A DNA stretch of 64,000 bases from Roseobacter sp. CCS2 (GCF_000169435.1 NZ_AAYB01000004.1:62001-126000), one strand, 5' to 3'; counted from the first letter of the stretch, positions 46,182 through 55,202 are shown. The notes: generated from the sequence alone by a model not told the origin. Made by a program: numbers and translations.

Positions 46182-46220
46182 TGATTCACGTCCCCGCAGG
46201 AATGGTCTACACTTTAGCCT

Positions 46221-46568
46221 ATGACCAAAAACACCACATTCGATGGCCGGCGCTGGCATGACATGGGTGGCACCGCCGCAGGCCCTGTTCCGACGGATCA
46301 GCATGATTTTTCACTTTGGGAAAAGCGCGTTGACGCTTTGATGATCATCGCCTCAGGCAAGGGGCACTTCACTGTTGATGGCCTGCGCCGGGTGCTTGAG
46401 GACATGAGCGAAGACGCATTTGAAACCATGACCTACTACGAACGCTGGATCGCATCTGTGAACCAAAACCTGATCGAGGCAGGGGTCTATACCACCGCCG
46501 AACTTGGGCAACGGATGTCAGATGTGGCGGCACGCGGCACAACATATGGCGAGGCCGCAAGTGAGTGA
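46221..46568 (+). CDS. Nitrile hydratase/thiocyanate hydrolase beta subunit, N-terminal half
   Basis: A 115-residue protein equal to the N-terminal half of a nitrile hydratase beta chain. Family features: the start RRWHDMGGTAAGPVP, WEKRVDALMIIASGKG, and TYYERWIASVNQNLIEAGVYTTAEL, with the active-site arginine in YYERW. The HDMGG start argues against a maturation activator of the P14K type, which lacks it. Its stop TGA lies inside the GTGAGTGA that starts the next gene. With the two following genes it forms the scnB-scnA-scnC-like layout. Confidence 0.85.
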   Translation: MTKNTTFDGRRWHDMGGTAAGPVPTDQHDFSLWEKRVDALMIIASGKGHFTVDGLRRVLEDMSEDAFETMTYYERWIASVNQNLIEAGVYTTAELGQRMSDVAARGTTYGEAASE

Positions 46569-46848
46569 GCGTCAATATATGCGCGTCAGGGCCGACATGC
46601 CGCCGGGCCATGTACGCACACCCGCCTACCTGCGTGGCAAGGTCGGCTGGGTCGAACGGACGCTGGGCCCCTTCCCCAACCCCGAACAATTGGCATACGG
46701 CATGCAGGCTATGCCGCTGCCTTTGATGCGTGTGCGCTTTACGATGGCCGATATTTGGGGCGCGGATGCAGACCGCCCCCGCGACACGATAGACGCTGAA
46801 ATCTATCGCCATTGGCTTGAACCGGCGGAGGCGCCCCATGCCACATGA
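46561..46848 (+). CDS. Nitrile hydratase/thiocyanate hydrolase beta subunit, C-terminal half
   Basis: A 95-residue SH3-like protein equal to the C-terminal half of the beta chain. It has GHVRTPAYLRGKVGWVERTL, LPLMRVRFTMADIWG and IDAEIYRHWLEPA, the usual end of the family. It starts at a GTG (46561) overlapping the upstream stop by eight bases; an in-frame ATG at 46579 would cut into the conserved part. It ends inside the alpha-type gene. In thiocyanate hydrolase this half is the separate alpha subunit. Confidence 0.83.
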   Translation: MSERQYMRVRADMPPGHVRTPAYLRGKVGWVERTLGPFPNPEQLAYGMQAMPLPLMRVRFTMADIWGADADRPRDTIDAEIYRHWLEPAEAPHAT

Positions 46849-47482
46849 TCACCACGACCACCTGTCACCATCAGGCCATCCTTATCGGCCCGATGACGAT
46901 CATCCGCTTACCTATTGGCAGCAGATGGAAATCGCGGTGCGTGAACTTTTGATCGAAAAGGGCGTGACCACCGCACAAGAGATTGCCGCCCAGATTGACA
47001 CGATGGATGCCCGCAACCCCTCACATGGCGCGGCAGTCGTTGCGCGCGCCTGGACGGACCCGGATTTCCGCGATGACTTGTTACAAGACGCAAGCGCGGC
47101 CACCCGCGAAATGGGTTTTGACATTGGCCCCATGCGGCTGATCGCGCTGGAAAACACCGATACAGAACACAACGTTGTCGTTTGCACGCTCTGCTCTTGC
47201 TATCCGCGTAACCTGCTGGGCCTACCGCCTGATTGGTACAAATCCCGCGCCTATCGCGCACGCACCGTCAAGGAACCCCGCAAGGTACTGGCCGAATTCG
47301 GCGTCACCCTGCCCGACACCACGACAGTGCGCGTCCATGACAGCACCGCGGACATGCGCTATGTCGTCATTCCGGCACGGCCCGCCGGGACAGAAGGCTG
47401 GCATGCGGATGATCTGGCCACACTGGTCACGCGCGACAGCATGATCGGCACAGGCCTGCCCAAATCACCGGATATTGCGTGA
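46838..47482 (+). CDS. Nitrile hydratase alpha/thiocyanate hydrolase gamma subunit, cobalt type
   Basis: A 214-residue metal-binding catalytic subunit. The metal claw is VVCTLCSCYPRNLLGLPPDW (about residues 113-132); Thr between the cysteines marks the cobalt type, and the cysteines are normally oxidised to sulfinic and sulfenic acids. Also typical are WTDPDFRDDLLQDASAATREMG and VHDSTADMRYVVIPARPAGTEGW. Start at 46838 has GGAGG six bases upstream and overlaps the preceding gene by 11 bases. The His-rich N-terminus (MPHDHHDH) could help metal loading. Nitrile hydratase and thiocyanate hydrolase cannot be told apart by motif alone. No activator gene is adjacent. Confidence 0.9.
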   Translation: MPHDHHDHLSPSGHPYRPDDDHPLTYWQQMEIAVRELLIEKGVTTAQEIAAQIDTMDARNPSHGAAVVARAWTDPDFRDDLLQDASAATREMGFDIGPMRLIALENTDTEHNVVVCTLCSCYPRNLLGLPPDWYKSRAYRARTVKEPRKVLAEFGVTLPDTTTVRVHDSTADMRYVVIPARPAGTEGWHADDLATLVTRDSMIGTGLPKSPDIA

Positions 47483-48351
47483 CCACCCAAACGGCACTGA
47501 CAGGCACCAAAGCCGATTGGCTGGCAGATCGCGCATTGCGCGGGCTGATCAGCACCTTGATGCGCCTGCCCTATGATACGCGCGTTACAATGATGGGCAG
47601 CGCCTTGCGCCGCGCCATTGGGCCACTGACCGGATATCGTAAAAGGGCCGAAGATAACCTGGCCTTTATTTACCCTGATATGGGCGCGATTGATCTCCGC
47701 CAGTTGGCAGAGAATTGCTGCGACAATTTCGGACGCACGATCATCGAAAATTATTCGTGGCAAGAGTTCAGTGAAAGGCTTGCCAACACCCACGCCACCG
47801 GTGACGGGCTTGTGCCCCTTTCCGAAGCCGTCAAAGTGCAGCGTCCGGTCATCTTCGTCACCGCTCATTTTGGCAACCACGAGGCACCACGCCATGTTCT
47901 GACACGGATGGGGCATACAATTGGCGGCCTCTACCGTCCGATGCAAAACGCCTACTTCAATGATCACTACGCCAAGACGATGACATCCTGGGGCGGTCCT
48001 GTCTTTCCGCAGGGGCGCCGCGGCACCATGGGCTTTGTCCGGCATTTGCGCAGCGGCGGGTTGGGTACACTGCTTTATGATGTCTCGGCGCCGGGGGCGC
48101 GCTTGCCTTTCTTGGGGCAACCTGCGCGCACATCATTGTCGGCGGCTGAAATTGCATTGAAAATTGACGCCGTTGTCATCCCGTACTTCGGGATCAGACA
48201 GCAAGACGGGTTATCATTTCAGGTCGAAGTCGAACGTCCTGTCGTGCCAGCAACGCCCGAAAAGATGATGCTGGAAATGAACGCCCGGCTAGAGGCGCAA
48301 GTCACGCGTAACCCCGCCCAATGGTTTTGGGTGCATCGCCGCTGGAAATAG
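47479..48351 (+). CDS. LpxL/HtrB-like lysophospholipid acyltransferase
   Basis: A 290-residue acyltransferase of the LPLAT/lipid A secondary acyltransferase family. The HxxxxE catalytic motif is TAHFGNHEAPRHVL (His and Glu five apart). LGTLLYDVSAPGARLPFLGQPARTS is the later conserved block. It starts at a GTG that overlaps the preceding stop (GTGA), so it is translated together with the nitrile hydratase-like gene. Lacks the N-terminal membrane helix typical of enteric LpxL. Possible roles are lipid A or ornithine-lipid-type acylation. Confidence 0.85.
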   Translation: MTTQTALTGTKADWLADRALRGLISTLMRLPYDTRVTMMGSALRRAIGPLTGYRKRAEDNLAFIYPDMGAIDLRQLAENCCDNFGRTIIENYSWQEFSERLANTHATGDGLVPLSEAVKVQRPVIFVTAHFGNHEAPRHVLTRMGHTIGGLYRPMQNAYFNDHYAKTMTSWGGPVFPQGRRGTMGFVRHLRSGGLGTLLYDVSAPGARLPFLGQPARTSLSAAEIALKIDAVVIPYFGIRQQDGLSFQVEVERPVVPATPEKMMLEMNARLEAQVTRNPAQWFWVHRRWK

Positions 48352-48352
48352 G

Positions 48353-49045
48353 TCAGCGCAGTTGTGCTGCCCCAACGATGGGACCATTCGCAGCTTGTTG
48401 AATGATCACAACAACAGGGCTATCGCCCGCCGCATTCGTCTCAAGTGCCAGTGCGACGCGCCCATCCCAGCGCCCGATCACATCCCACGATGTCACGATA
48501 TTGGCGTAGCTGAGGTTACGGCCTGCGTTTTCACCACGCCGGATTGCGACAGTTTCTTCGGGCGTGTAACGCACCAATTGCACGATATAGTCGCCACCTC
48601 TTCCGGCAGCCGCAGTGATGAACACATTACCGCCACGACGGGTTAAACCGACATCAAAGGCGTTACCTGCACGGCTGTGTGCCTGCAATGTATCCATGAC
48701 CTGCATAGACCGCGATCCGATGACATGATCAACCCCGCCAATAATCATTTGTGGCGTATAGACGGTGGTCGCACTGGCGGCGCGGGCATAGGCGTGCTGG
48801 CGTTCTGTAAACTGCGGGCTGGCAAAGCTGTCTTTCCAGCCAATGTAATCCCAGTAATCCACATGCAGCGCCAAAGCGATGACGTCATCGCGTTTGGCCA
48901 GATCATGCAGCATGGCATCTGCCGGCGGGCAGGATGAACACCCCTGAGAGGTATAAAGCTCAACAACCACAGGCCCATTTTGCGCGGCGACTTGCGATGC
49001 TTGCAGCAAGCCGACAAACGACAAAAGTGCTAAAAGGGTACGCAT
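48353..49045 (-). CDS. DUF1223 secreted thioredoxin-like protein
   Basis: A 230-residue DUF1223 protein with a signal peptide (MRTLLALLSFVGLLQAS, cleavage near VAAQ). The thioredoxin-type motif is ELYTSQGCSSCPPADAML with CSSC, followed by ALHVDYWDYIGWKDSFASP. It is probably periplasmic with a disulfide or metal-handling role; function not established. It ends one base after the convergent acyltransferase stop. Confidence 0.9.
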   Translation of the reverse strand: MRTLLALLSFVGLLQASQVAAQNGPVVVELYTSQGCSSCPPADAMLHDLAKRDDVIALALHVDYWDYIGWKDSFASPQFTERQHAYARAASATTVYTPQMIIGGVDHVIGSRSMQVMDTLQAHSRAGNAFDVGLTRRGGNVFITAAAGRGGDYIVQLVRYTPEETVAIRRGENAGRNLSYANIVTSWDVIGRWDGRVALALETNAAGDSPVVVIIQQAANGPIVGAAQLR

Positions 49046-49113
49046 GGCAGGCCTCAGTCTTGGTTATTGTCCGTCCGGTTTAGTCAGCTTCGGCTGAAAT
49101 GACCAATCAACCA

Positions 49114-49184
49114 ATTGCGAGTAGAGCGTCAAGAATGTTTCACTCGCAATCGCCGTTGATCTTTATTGTGTGCAATAGTATACA
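49114..49184 (+). promoter_or_regulatory. acnA promoter with upstream inverted repeat
   Basis: TTGATC (49156-49161), a 17-base spacer and TATACA (49179-49184) make a good promoter about 95 bases before acnA. Just upstream is a perfect 9-bp inverted repeat ATTGCGAGT (49114-49122)/ACTCGCAAT (49142-49150), placed like an activator or repressor site. Confidence 0.5.
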
Positions 49185-49277
49185 ACGCGCGAAAGCGCCG
49201 CATTGCATGACGATTCTGCATGGTGCATCACAATCAACGATAGCCTTGCTCACGCATAAGCCACGAAAGGGAACGCC

Positions 49278-52049
49278 ATGACGATCACAGTCGGCAAAGA
49301 TACCGCAAAAACCCGCAAGACCCTGACAGTCGGTGACCAATCGGTCGCCTACTACTCAATCCCGGCAGCCGAGGCTGCGGGTTTGGGCGACTTTTCAAAA
49401 CTGCCTGCGGCGCTGAAGGTGGTTCTTGAAAACCTGCTGCGGTTTGAGGATGATGGGTTTTCCGTATCGGTCGATGATATCAAAGCCTTTTCGAAATGGG
49501 CAGATAATGGCGGCAAGAATCCGATTGAGATCGCCTACCGCCCTGCCCGCGTGCTGATGCAGGATTTCACCGGCGTCCCTGCCGTGGTTGACCTTGCCGC
49601 GATGCGCGACGGCATCGTCGCCTTGGGTGGTGACGCCCAGCAGATCAACCCGCTGAACCCGGTTGATCTGGTCATCGACCATTCGGTCATGATTGATGAA
49701 TTCGGTAACCCCCGTGCCTTCCAGATGAACGTGGACCGCGAATATGAACGGAACATGGAGCGTTACCAGTTCCTTAAATGGGGCCAAGGTGCGTTCAACA
49801 ACTTCCGCGTGGTGCCGCCGGGCACAGGTATTTGCCACCAGGTGAACCTTGAATATCTGGCCCAAACCGTCTGGACTGACAAAGACCAAAACGGTGAAGA
49901 AGTGGCCTATCCCGACACACTGGTTGGCACGGACAGCCACACCACAATGGTCAACGGCCTCGCCGTTCTGGGCTGGGGTGTTGGCGGGATCGAGGCGGAA
50001 GCGGCGATGCTGGGCCAACCCGTGTCCATGCTGATCCCCGAAGTTGTGGGTTTTGAGCTGACAGGCGAAATGATGGAAGGCACCACAGGCACCGATCTGG
50101 TGTTGAAAGTCGTGGAAATGCTGCGCGAACTGGGCGTTGTCGGCAAATTTGTCGAATTCTACGGCGCTGGTTTGGACGTGCTGCCACTGGCCGACCGCGC
50201 AACAATTGCCAATATGGCGCCTGAATATGGCGCGACTTGCGGCTTCTTCCCGATTGATGATGAAACCCTGCGCTACCTGCGCAACACAGGCCGCGACGAA
50301 GACCGCATCGCCCTGGTTGAAGCCTACGCCAAGGAAAACGGATTTTGGCGCGGTGCGGATTATGCGCCCGTCTACACCGACACCCTGCACCTTGACATGG
50401 GTACAATTGTCCCTGCAATTTCCGGGCCTAAGCGTCCGCAGGACTATATCGCGCTGACAGATGCCGCCAGCGCATTTGGCAAGTATATCGAAGGGCAGCG
50501 GCACGAAAAATCCGCACCTCAAACAGAAAAAGCAGAGATGACAGCCGAAGGCGGCGCACCTGCACCGCATCACATCCCCGGCGACGAAGGGCACCACAAG
50601 TCCCAACACGTAGAGGGTGAAGATTACAAACTACACGATGGTTCCATCGTGATCGCCTCGATCACGTCCTGCACCAATACATCAAACCCCTATGTCATGA
50701 TCGGCGCGGGTCTGGTGGCACGCAAGGCTGCGGCCTTGGGTCTGAACCGCAAACCTTGGGTCAAGACATCGCTCGCCCCCGGTTCGCAGGTCGTCAGCGA
50801 ATATTTGGAGGCCGCGGGCCTGCAAGAAGACCTTGATAAGATCGGGTTCAACCTTGTCGGTTACGGCTGCACCACCTGCATCGGTAACTCTGGCCCGATC
50901 CAGAAAGAATTGTCGGACGCCATCGCCGAAGGTGACCTGATTGCGACTTCGGTCCTGTCAGGCAACCGCAACTTTGAAGGGCGTATTTCGCCCGATGTGC
51001 GCGCCAATTATCTGGCCTCACCACCGCTGGTCGTGGCCTACGCGCTGGCCGGTGATATGAATATCGACATCACTAAAGACCCACTGGGTCAGGATAAAGA
51101 CGGCAATGACGTCTACCTCAAAGACATTTGGCCGACCTCTGCCGAGATTAACGAGTTGGTTGAAAAGACTGTCACCCGCGAGGCGTTCATCAGCAAATAC
51201 GCTGACGTCTTCAAAGGCGACGAAAAATGGCAAGCGGTCGAAACATCGACAGGCGAAACCTACGATTGGCCTGCCACCTCAACCTACGTGCAGAACCCAC
51301 CCTACTTCAAAGGCATGTCCAAGGACGCAGGTGAAATCGCAGATGTGGTCGATGCCAAAGTCCTTGCTGTGCTGGGCGACATGGTCACTACAGACCACAT
51401 CAGCCCGGCTGGTTCGTTCAAAGACACCACACCAGCGGGCCAATACCTGCTGGAACGTCAGGTGCCTGTGCGCGAATTCAACAGCTACGGGTCACGCCGC
51501 GGCAACCACGAGGTTATGATGCGCGGCACATTCGCCAACATCCGCATCAAAAACGAAATGCTGGACGGGGTCGAAGGCGGCTACACCAAAGGGCCCGATG
51601 GCGCACAGACCTCAATCTTCGACGCAGCCATGGCGCACCAAGAGGCGGGAACACCGCTGGTCGTCTTTGCGGGCGAACAATACGGTGCTGGATCATCCCG
51701 CGACTGGGCGGCGAAAGGGACCGCACTTTTGGGTGTAAAAGCTGTGATTGCGGAAAACTTCGAACGTATTCACCGCAGCAACCTTGTGGGCATGGGCGTG
51801 GTGCCGTTCGAATTCACCGGCGGCGACAACCGCAACAGCCTTGGTTTGACCGGTGAGGAAACGGTGACAATCGAAGGTCTGTCAGAGGTCAAACCACTGC
51901 AAGAGCTGACAGCCAAAATCAAAATGGCCGATGGTACGGTGAAAGAGATCACCGTGAAATGCCGCATCGATACAGCGGTCGAGATCGACTACATCAAAAG
52001 CGGCGGCGTGCTGCACTATGTGCTGCAGAATTTGGCGAAAGCTGCTTAA
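49278..52049 (+). CDS. acnA: Aconitate hydratase A
   Basis: A 923-residue TCA-cycle enzyme interconverting citrate and isocitrate through a [4Fe-4S] cluster. The three cluster cysteines are in SCTNTSNPYVMIGAG and YGCTTCIGNSGP. Swivel-domain motifs GAGSSRDWAAKGT and the active-site region EFNSYGSRRGNHEVMMRGTF (split at 20) are intact. Residues about 405-445 hold a charged insert (EGQRHEKSAPQTEKAE) common in alphaproteobacterial AcnA. AAGGGA precedes the ATG. Single gene with its own promoter and terminator. Confidence 0.97.
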   Translation: MTITVGKDTAKTRKTLTVGDQSVAYYSIPAAEAAGLGDFSKLPAALKVVLENLLRFEDDGFSVSVDDIKAFSKWADNGGKNPIEIAYRPARVLMQDFTGVPAVVDLAAMRDGIVALGGDAQQINPLNPVDLVIDHSVMIDEFGNPRAFQMNVDREYERNMERYQFLKWGQGAFNNFRVVPPGTGICHQVNLEYLAQTVWTDKDQNGEEVAYPDTLVGTDSHTTMVNGLAVLGWGVGGIEAEAAMLGQPVSMLIPEVVGFELTGEMMEGTTGTDLVLKVVEMLRELGVVGKFVEFYGAGLDVLPLADRATIANMAPEYGATCGFFPIDDETLRYLRNTGRDEDRIALVEAYAKENGFWRGADYAPVYTDTLHLDMGTIVPAISGPKRPQDYIALTDAASAFGKYIEGQRHEKSAPQTEKAEMTAEGGAPAPHHIPGDEGHHKSQHVEGEDYKLHDGSIVIASITSCTNTSNPYVMIGAGLVARKAAALGLNRKPWVKTSLAPGSQVVSEYLEAAGLQEDLDKIGFNLVGYGCTTCIGNSGPIQKELSDAIAEGDLIATSVLSGNRNFEGRISPDVRANYLASPPLVVAYALAGDMNIDITKDPLGQDKDGNDVYLKDIWPTSAEINELVEKTVTREAFISKYADVFKGDEKWQAVETSTGETYDWPATSTYVQNPPYFKGMSKDAGEIADVVDAKVLAVLGDMVTTDHISPAGSFKDTTPAGQYLLERQVPVREFNSYGSRRGNHEVMMRGTFANIRIKNEMLDGVEGGYTKGPDGAQTSIFDAAMAHQEAGTPLVVFAGEQYGAGSSRDWAAKGTALLGVKAVIAENFERIHRSNLVGMGVVPFEFTGGDNRNSLGLTGEETVTIEGLSEVKPLQELTAKIKMADGTVKEITVKCRIDTAVEIDYIKSGGVLHYVLQNLAKAA

Positions 52050-52071
52050 GCACTTTGTTACATAAACTAAA

Positions 52072-52102
52072 AAGCCCAGTCATCTGACTGGGCTTTTTTG
52101 AG
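52072..52102. terminator. Bidirectional terminator between acnA and ccmG
   Basis: AAGCCCAGT (52072-52080) pairs with ACTGGGCTT (52087-52095), followed by TTTT and preceded by AAAA. Confidence 0.88.
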
Positions 52103-52129
52103 TTCTTAGGTCGGTGTCTACCCCGACAA

Positions 52130-52666
52130 CTACTCTACCGCCTTCGCCAGTTCCGGTAAGAACCGCTGCTCATAATCCGACCCCACCAACGGCCCGACAA
52201 ACCGGTACAAAACCGTTCCGTCCCCATCCACGATGAACGTCTCTGGCGGCGCTGTCACGCCCCAGTCAATCGCGGTCCGCCCGCGCAAGTCAAAGGCTGT
52301 TGCAAAGAACGGATCGTCGTAATTTTCCAGATATTCCGACGCCATCGACTGCTGATCGCGAAAATTAATCCCGGCAATACGATACCCCTGCGCCTCTAAA
52401 TCCAGTAGGTTCGGGTGCTCTGCCCGGCATGGCGGGCACCAGCTAGCCCAGAAATTCACCAAGGTGATGTCGCCCGACCGCAGGTCTGCGTCGGTCAGTT
52501 GCACCGTACCTTGCACCGCCTCTTGCGGCACGGGTGGGGCTTGGTTGCCGATAAATGTGGATCGCAGCTCATCTGGATTATCCCGCAGCATCCCGGCCAA
52601 CGCCAGCCCTGCAAAAGCCGCGAAAATCACTGGCGGCATGATCATCAGAGGCGAGATTTTAGCCAT
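52130..52666 (-). CDS. ccmG: Thiol:disulfide interchange protein CcmG/DsbE
   Basis: A 178-residue periplasmic thioredoxin-like reductase that keeps apocytochrome c thiols reduced for heme attachment. One N-terminal membrane anchor (PLMIMPPVIFAAFAGLALAG), the redox motif NFWASWCPPCRAEHPNL, and the conserved GVTAPPETFIVDGDGTVLYRFVG (read as two parts) are present. Start at 52666 overlaps the end of ccmD by eight bases. Last gene of the ccm block, followed by a terminator. Confidence 0.95.
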   Translation of the reverse strand: MAKISPLMIMPPVIFAAFAGLALAGMLRDNPDELRSTFIGNQAPPVPQEAVQGTVQLTDADLRSGDITLVNFWASWCPPCRAEHPNLLDLEAQGYRIAGINFRDQQSMASEYLENYDDPFFATAFDLRGRTAIDWGVTAPPETFIVDGDGTVLYRFVGPLVGSDYEQRFLPELAKAVE

Positions 52667-52802
52667 TCTTTTCAACCTCGTCCAAAGCCGCGCGGACCTT
52701 GACATAGCGCCGCCAACTCAGCCAGACGATGGCGGCGAGCAATAGGATGCTGACGGCATAAGCAGACAACACTTCAATTCTGTAATCACCCAAATCAGGC
52801 AC
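52659..52802 (-). CDS. ccmD: Heme exporter protein CcmD
   Basis: A 47-residue membrane peptide found by reading between ccmC and ccmG. It begins at a GTG (52802): VPDLGDYRIEVLSAYAVSIL, then LLAAIVWLSWRRYVKVRAAL and DEVEKNG. One membrane helix followed by a basic patch is the CcmD pattern. CcmD helps release heme-loaded CcmE from CcmABC. It overlaps ccmC and ccmG by eight bases each. Confidence 0.9.
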   Translation of the reverse strand: MPDLGDYRIEVLSAYAVSILLLAAIVWLSWRRYVKVRAALDEVEKNG

Positions 52803-53523
52803 GGCGCGCCCTCGCTTCCAGTGCGCGGATACGGCGGGCGCGAATTTCGGTACGGGTGCGCATCAGCACCAATGCGACGAACAACAGCACGAACCCCGCG
52901 ATACAAACCAAAAGCGGGAACCAGAACACGTCAGAGATATTTTCTTCCTTGTCCAGCGACAGCGTCGCGCCTTGGTGCAACCCTTGGTTCCAGAACAGCA
53001 CCGCATAGCGTGACAGGATCGCAAAGACCGACCCGACCAAGCACAAGACGGACGTCAAATCCGCTGCTGTATCGGGGTCTTCGATGGCTTCCCACAAGGC
53101 GATATAGCCAAGATAGAACAAAAACAGGATCAGGAACGACGTCAAACGCGGATCCCACGCCCAATAGGTGCCCCACATCGGCTGCCCCCAGATCCCACCT
53201 GTGAACAGCGCGATTAGCGTGAAAACGACGCCTACAGGTGCCGCGGCCCTTGCTGCTAAGGCGGACACATGGTGCCGCCGGATCACCCAGATCAAAGACG
53301 CGACCAGCATCATGATCCACGCGTTAATCGCCATCAGCGCTGAAGGCACGTGCAAATAGATGATCTTGACGGTCGATCCTTGGCGAAAATCATCAGGCGT
53401 AAAGAAAAACCCCCAAACAAGGCCCACGACCAGGCAGACCCCGGCCAGCGCAAAGCTCCAGGGCAGGACTGGTTTGGTCCAGCCCATGAACAGCTTTGGA
53501 TTGGCATATTCCCACATCGACAT
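52795..53523 (-). CDS. ccmC: Heme exporter protein CcmC
   Basis: A 242-residue six-helix protein that binds heme and loads it onto CcmE. The tryptophan-rich WWD-type motif is WGTYWAWDPRLTS (about residues 120-132), flanked by conserved histidines in IIYLHVPSALMAIN and NQGLHQGATLS. Start at 53523. It is 42 bases downstream of ccmB. Confidence 0.96.
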   Translation of the reverse strand: MSMWEYANPKLFMGWTKPVLPWSFALAGVCLVVGLVWGFFFTPDDFRQGSTVKIIYLHVPSALMAINAWIMMLVASLIWVIRRHHVSALAARAAAPVGVVFTLIALFTGGIWGQPMWGTYWAWDPRLTSFLILFLFYLGYIALWEAIEDPDTAADLTSVLCLVGSVFAILSRYAVLFWNQGLHQGATLSLDKEENISDVFWFPLLVCIAGFVLLFVALVLMRTRTEIRARRIRALEARARRA

Positions 53524-53565
53524 AGGCGCTATCTATCCTTCCTCATCCATCCCAACAATCCCCGA

Positions 53566-54222
53566 TCACCGCAGATTGATGCGTAACACAGCCGCAGTGG
53601 CGAACGGCAATAAGGCAAATGATCCTGCCGTAATCCCCGCCATCAACATCAGCGCGCCGGTCGGGTCCAACCCTTCGGCACCACGGCGCACGGCCTCAGC
53701 CCCAAAGATCAAGGTCGGCACATAAAGCGGCAGCACCAAAAGCGACAGCAACAGCCCACCCCGGCGCAGGCCAACGGTCAGCGCGGCACCAAATGTTCCG
53801 ATCATCGACAACGCCGGCGTGCCGATCAGAAGCGAGATCAGAAGGTAGGCGTAAGCCTCTGGCGCGAGGCTTAGCAGAAAACCCAAGGCTGGCGCGGCAA
53901 GCGTAAGCGGCAGGCCCGTCGTGATCCAATGCGCGCAGGCTTTGACCATAGCCGCGCCTTCCAGTGGCAGCGGTGAGGTCGCCAAAAGCGCGAGCGATCC
54001 ATCTTCATAGTCCAGCGCAAAGATACGGTCGAGCGAAAGCAGGGCTGCCAACAAGGACGCGACCCACAAAATACCCGGTGCGATGCGCGACAACAATTCC
54101 GTTTCAGGCCCCACGCCAAAGGGCACCAGCACCACGACAATCAAAAAGAATGCAAGGCCCAGACCAAAGCCCCCCCCTGCCCGGATCGCCAGCCGCAGGT
54201 CGCGAAAAAGCAGCGCGATCAC
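53566..54222 (-). CDS. ccmB: Heme exporter protein CcmB
   Basis: A 218-residue six-helix membrane subunit of the CcmAB ABC complex. Typical parts: [15 protein letters not shown] at the start, [24 protein letters not shown] (two parts) and [21 protein letters not shown]. The start overlaps the ccmA stop by four bases (ATGA). Confidence 0.95.
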   Translation of the reverse strand: MIALLFRDLRLAIRAGGGFGLGLAFFLIVVVLVPFGVGPETELLSRIAPGILWVASLLAALLSLDRIFALDYEDGSLALLATSPLPLEGAAMVKACAHWITTGLPLTLAAPALGFLLSLAPEAYAYLLISLLIGTPALSMIGTFGAALTVGLRRGGLLLSLLVLPLYVPTLIFGAEAVRRGAEGLDPTGALMLMAGITAGSFALLPFATAAVLRINLR

Positions 54223-54833
54223 AAGAACGCCTCGTCTGATCCACCACTGGCATCATCGGCAGCTTTGAATGGCGTCAGGTCCAGTTCGGGTGCATTCAGC
54301 CCCAAATCAATATGTGTGGCAATCACGGCGACGCCACCCGCCGCTAGGTGCGTGTTTTGTAACCAATCGGCAAAAAGCTTGACCGAAAACCCATCAAGCG
54401 ACACGGTTGGTTCATCCAAAAACAAAACCTTGCGCCCGATCACAGCAAGCCGCGCCAACCCAAGGCGGCGCTTTTGGCCTGCCGACAGCGTGCCGCCTAA
54501 ACGGTCCCGCAAATCAGCCAAATCAAATATCTCAAGAATACTGTCAGGTAAGGGTGTGCCATGCACATCTGCCCAAAACTTGAGGTTCTCGGTTACGGTC
54601 AGCGCTGTTTTTATCCCATCCGCGTGACTGGCATATGCGCCTTCATCCTCTGGAAACGCAACTGCGCCTGCGACGGCAGGCTGCAACCCCGCCAATGTGC
54701 GCAACAGGGTCGTTTTACCAATCCCATTCGGGCCACGCAAAATCAGTGCTGTTCCCGCATCAACCACAAAACTGACGTCCGCCAGCACCGGCATGCCACC
54801 ACGCGCACAGGTCAGATTTTTGACGTTAAGCAT
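54219..54833 (-). CDS. ccmA: Heme exporter ATP-binding protein CcmA
   Basis: A 204-residue ABC ATPase. Walker [17 protein letters not shown], signature [17 protein letters not shown], Walker [15 protein letters not shown] and the H-loop [10 protein letters not shown] are all intact. It powers release of holo-CcmE in cytochrome c maturation. It starts directly after the Mth938-like gene. Confidence 0.96.
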   Translation of the reverse strand: MLNVKNLTCARGGMPVLADVSFVVDAGTALILRGPNGIGKTTLLRTLAGLQPAVAGAVAFPEDEGAYASHADGIKTALTVTENLKFWADVHGTPLPDSILEIFDLADLRDRLGGTLSAGQKRRLGLARLAVIGRKVLFLDEPTVSLDGFSVKLFADWLQNTHLAAGGVAVIATHIDLGLNAPELDLTPFKAADDASGGSDEAFL

Positions 54834-55187
54834 TTAGATCGGCAACAGGGCCACCGCGACGCGCCGCCCTTCTGACAATAAAACATTGTAGGTGCGGCAA
54901 GCAGCAGGAGAGGCCATCGTTTCAACCCCGATCCCTGCGTCTTCCAGCGTTGTGCGAAAACCATGCGGGGGATGCGCGATTTCGGCTCCGGTGCCCACGA
55001 ACAGCACATCTATATCGGCGACATGCTCTAACACGGTGGCGGTATCGTCAAATCCGCCCCAACTGCTGACCCCGGTCGGCAAAACCAGCAACGCACCATC
55101 GTATTTTTTGCCACCAACCCGGAAAAACCCCGGGCCGTAGCCGTCAATCGGCACCGCATCGTTATAGGTAATTTCATTCAGGCGCAT
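54834..55187 (-). CDS. Mth938-like domain protein (NDUFAF3/DUF498 family)
   Basis: A 117-residue soluble protein of the Mth938/DUF498 family. Signature parts are LPTGVSSWGGFDD, VDVLFVGTGAEI-like (IDVLFVGTGAEIAHPP) and TMASPAACRTYNVLLSEGR. The mitochondrial relative NDUFAF3 assists complex I assembly; the bacterial role is not settled. It sits between secF and ccmA, an order I recall as conserved in Rhodobacteraceae. Confidence 0.9.
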   Translation of the reverse strand: MRLNEITYNDAVPIDGYGPGFFRVGGKKYDGALLVLPTGVSSWGGFDDTATVLEHVADIDVLFVGTGAEIAHPPHGFRTTLEDAGIGVETMASPAACRTYNVLLSEGRRVAVALLPI

Positions 55188-55202
55188 GGGTTCCCCCCCC
55201 GC

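Noticed and set aside
46561-46579. Split nitrile hydratase beta subunit as a simple frameshift
   Set aside because: A one-base change would fuse the frames, so this is not excluded. I still prefer two genes because the overlap is a clean GTGAGTGA coupling start and the split point matches that of thiocyanate hydrolase subunits.
49395-50609. 404-residue minus-strand frame opposite acnA
   Set aside because: Shadow frame across the conserved aconitase core; no ribosome site.
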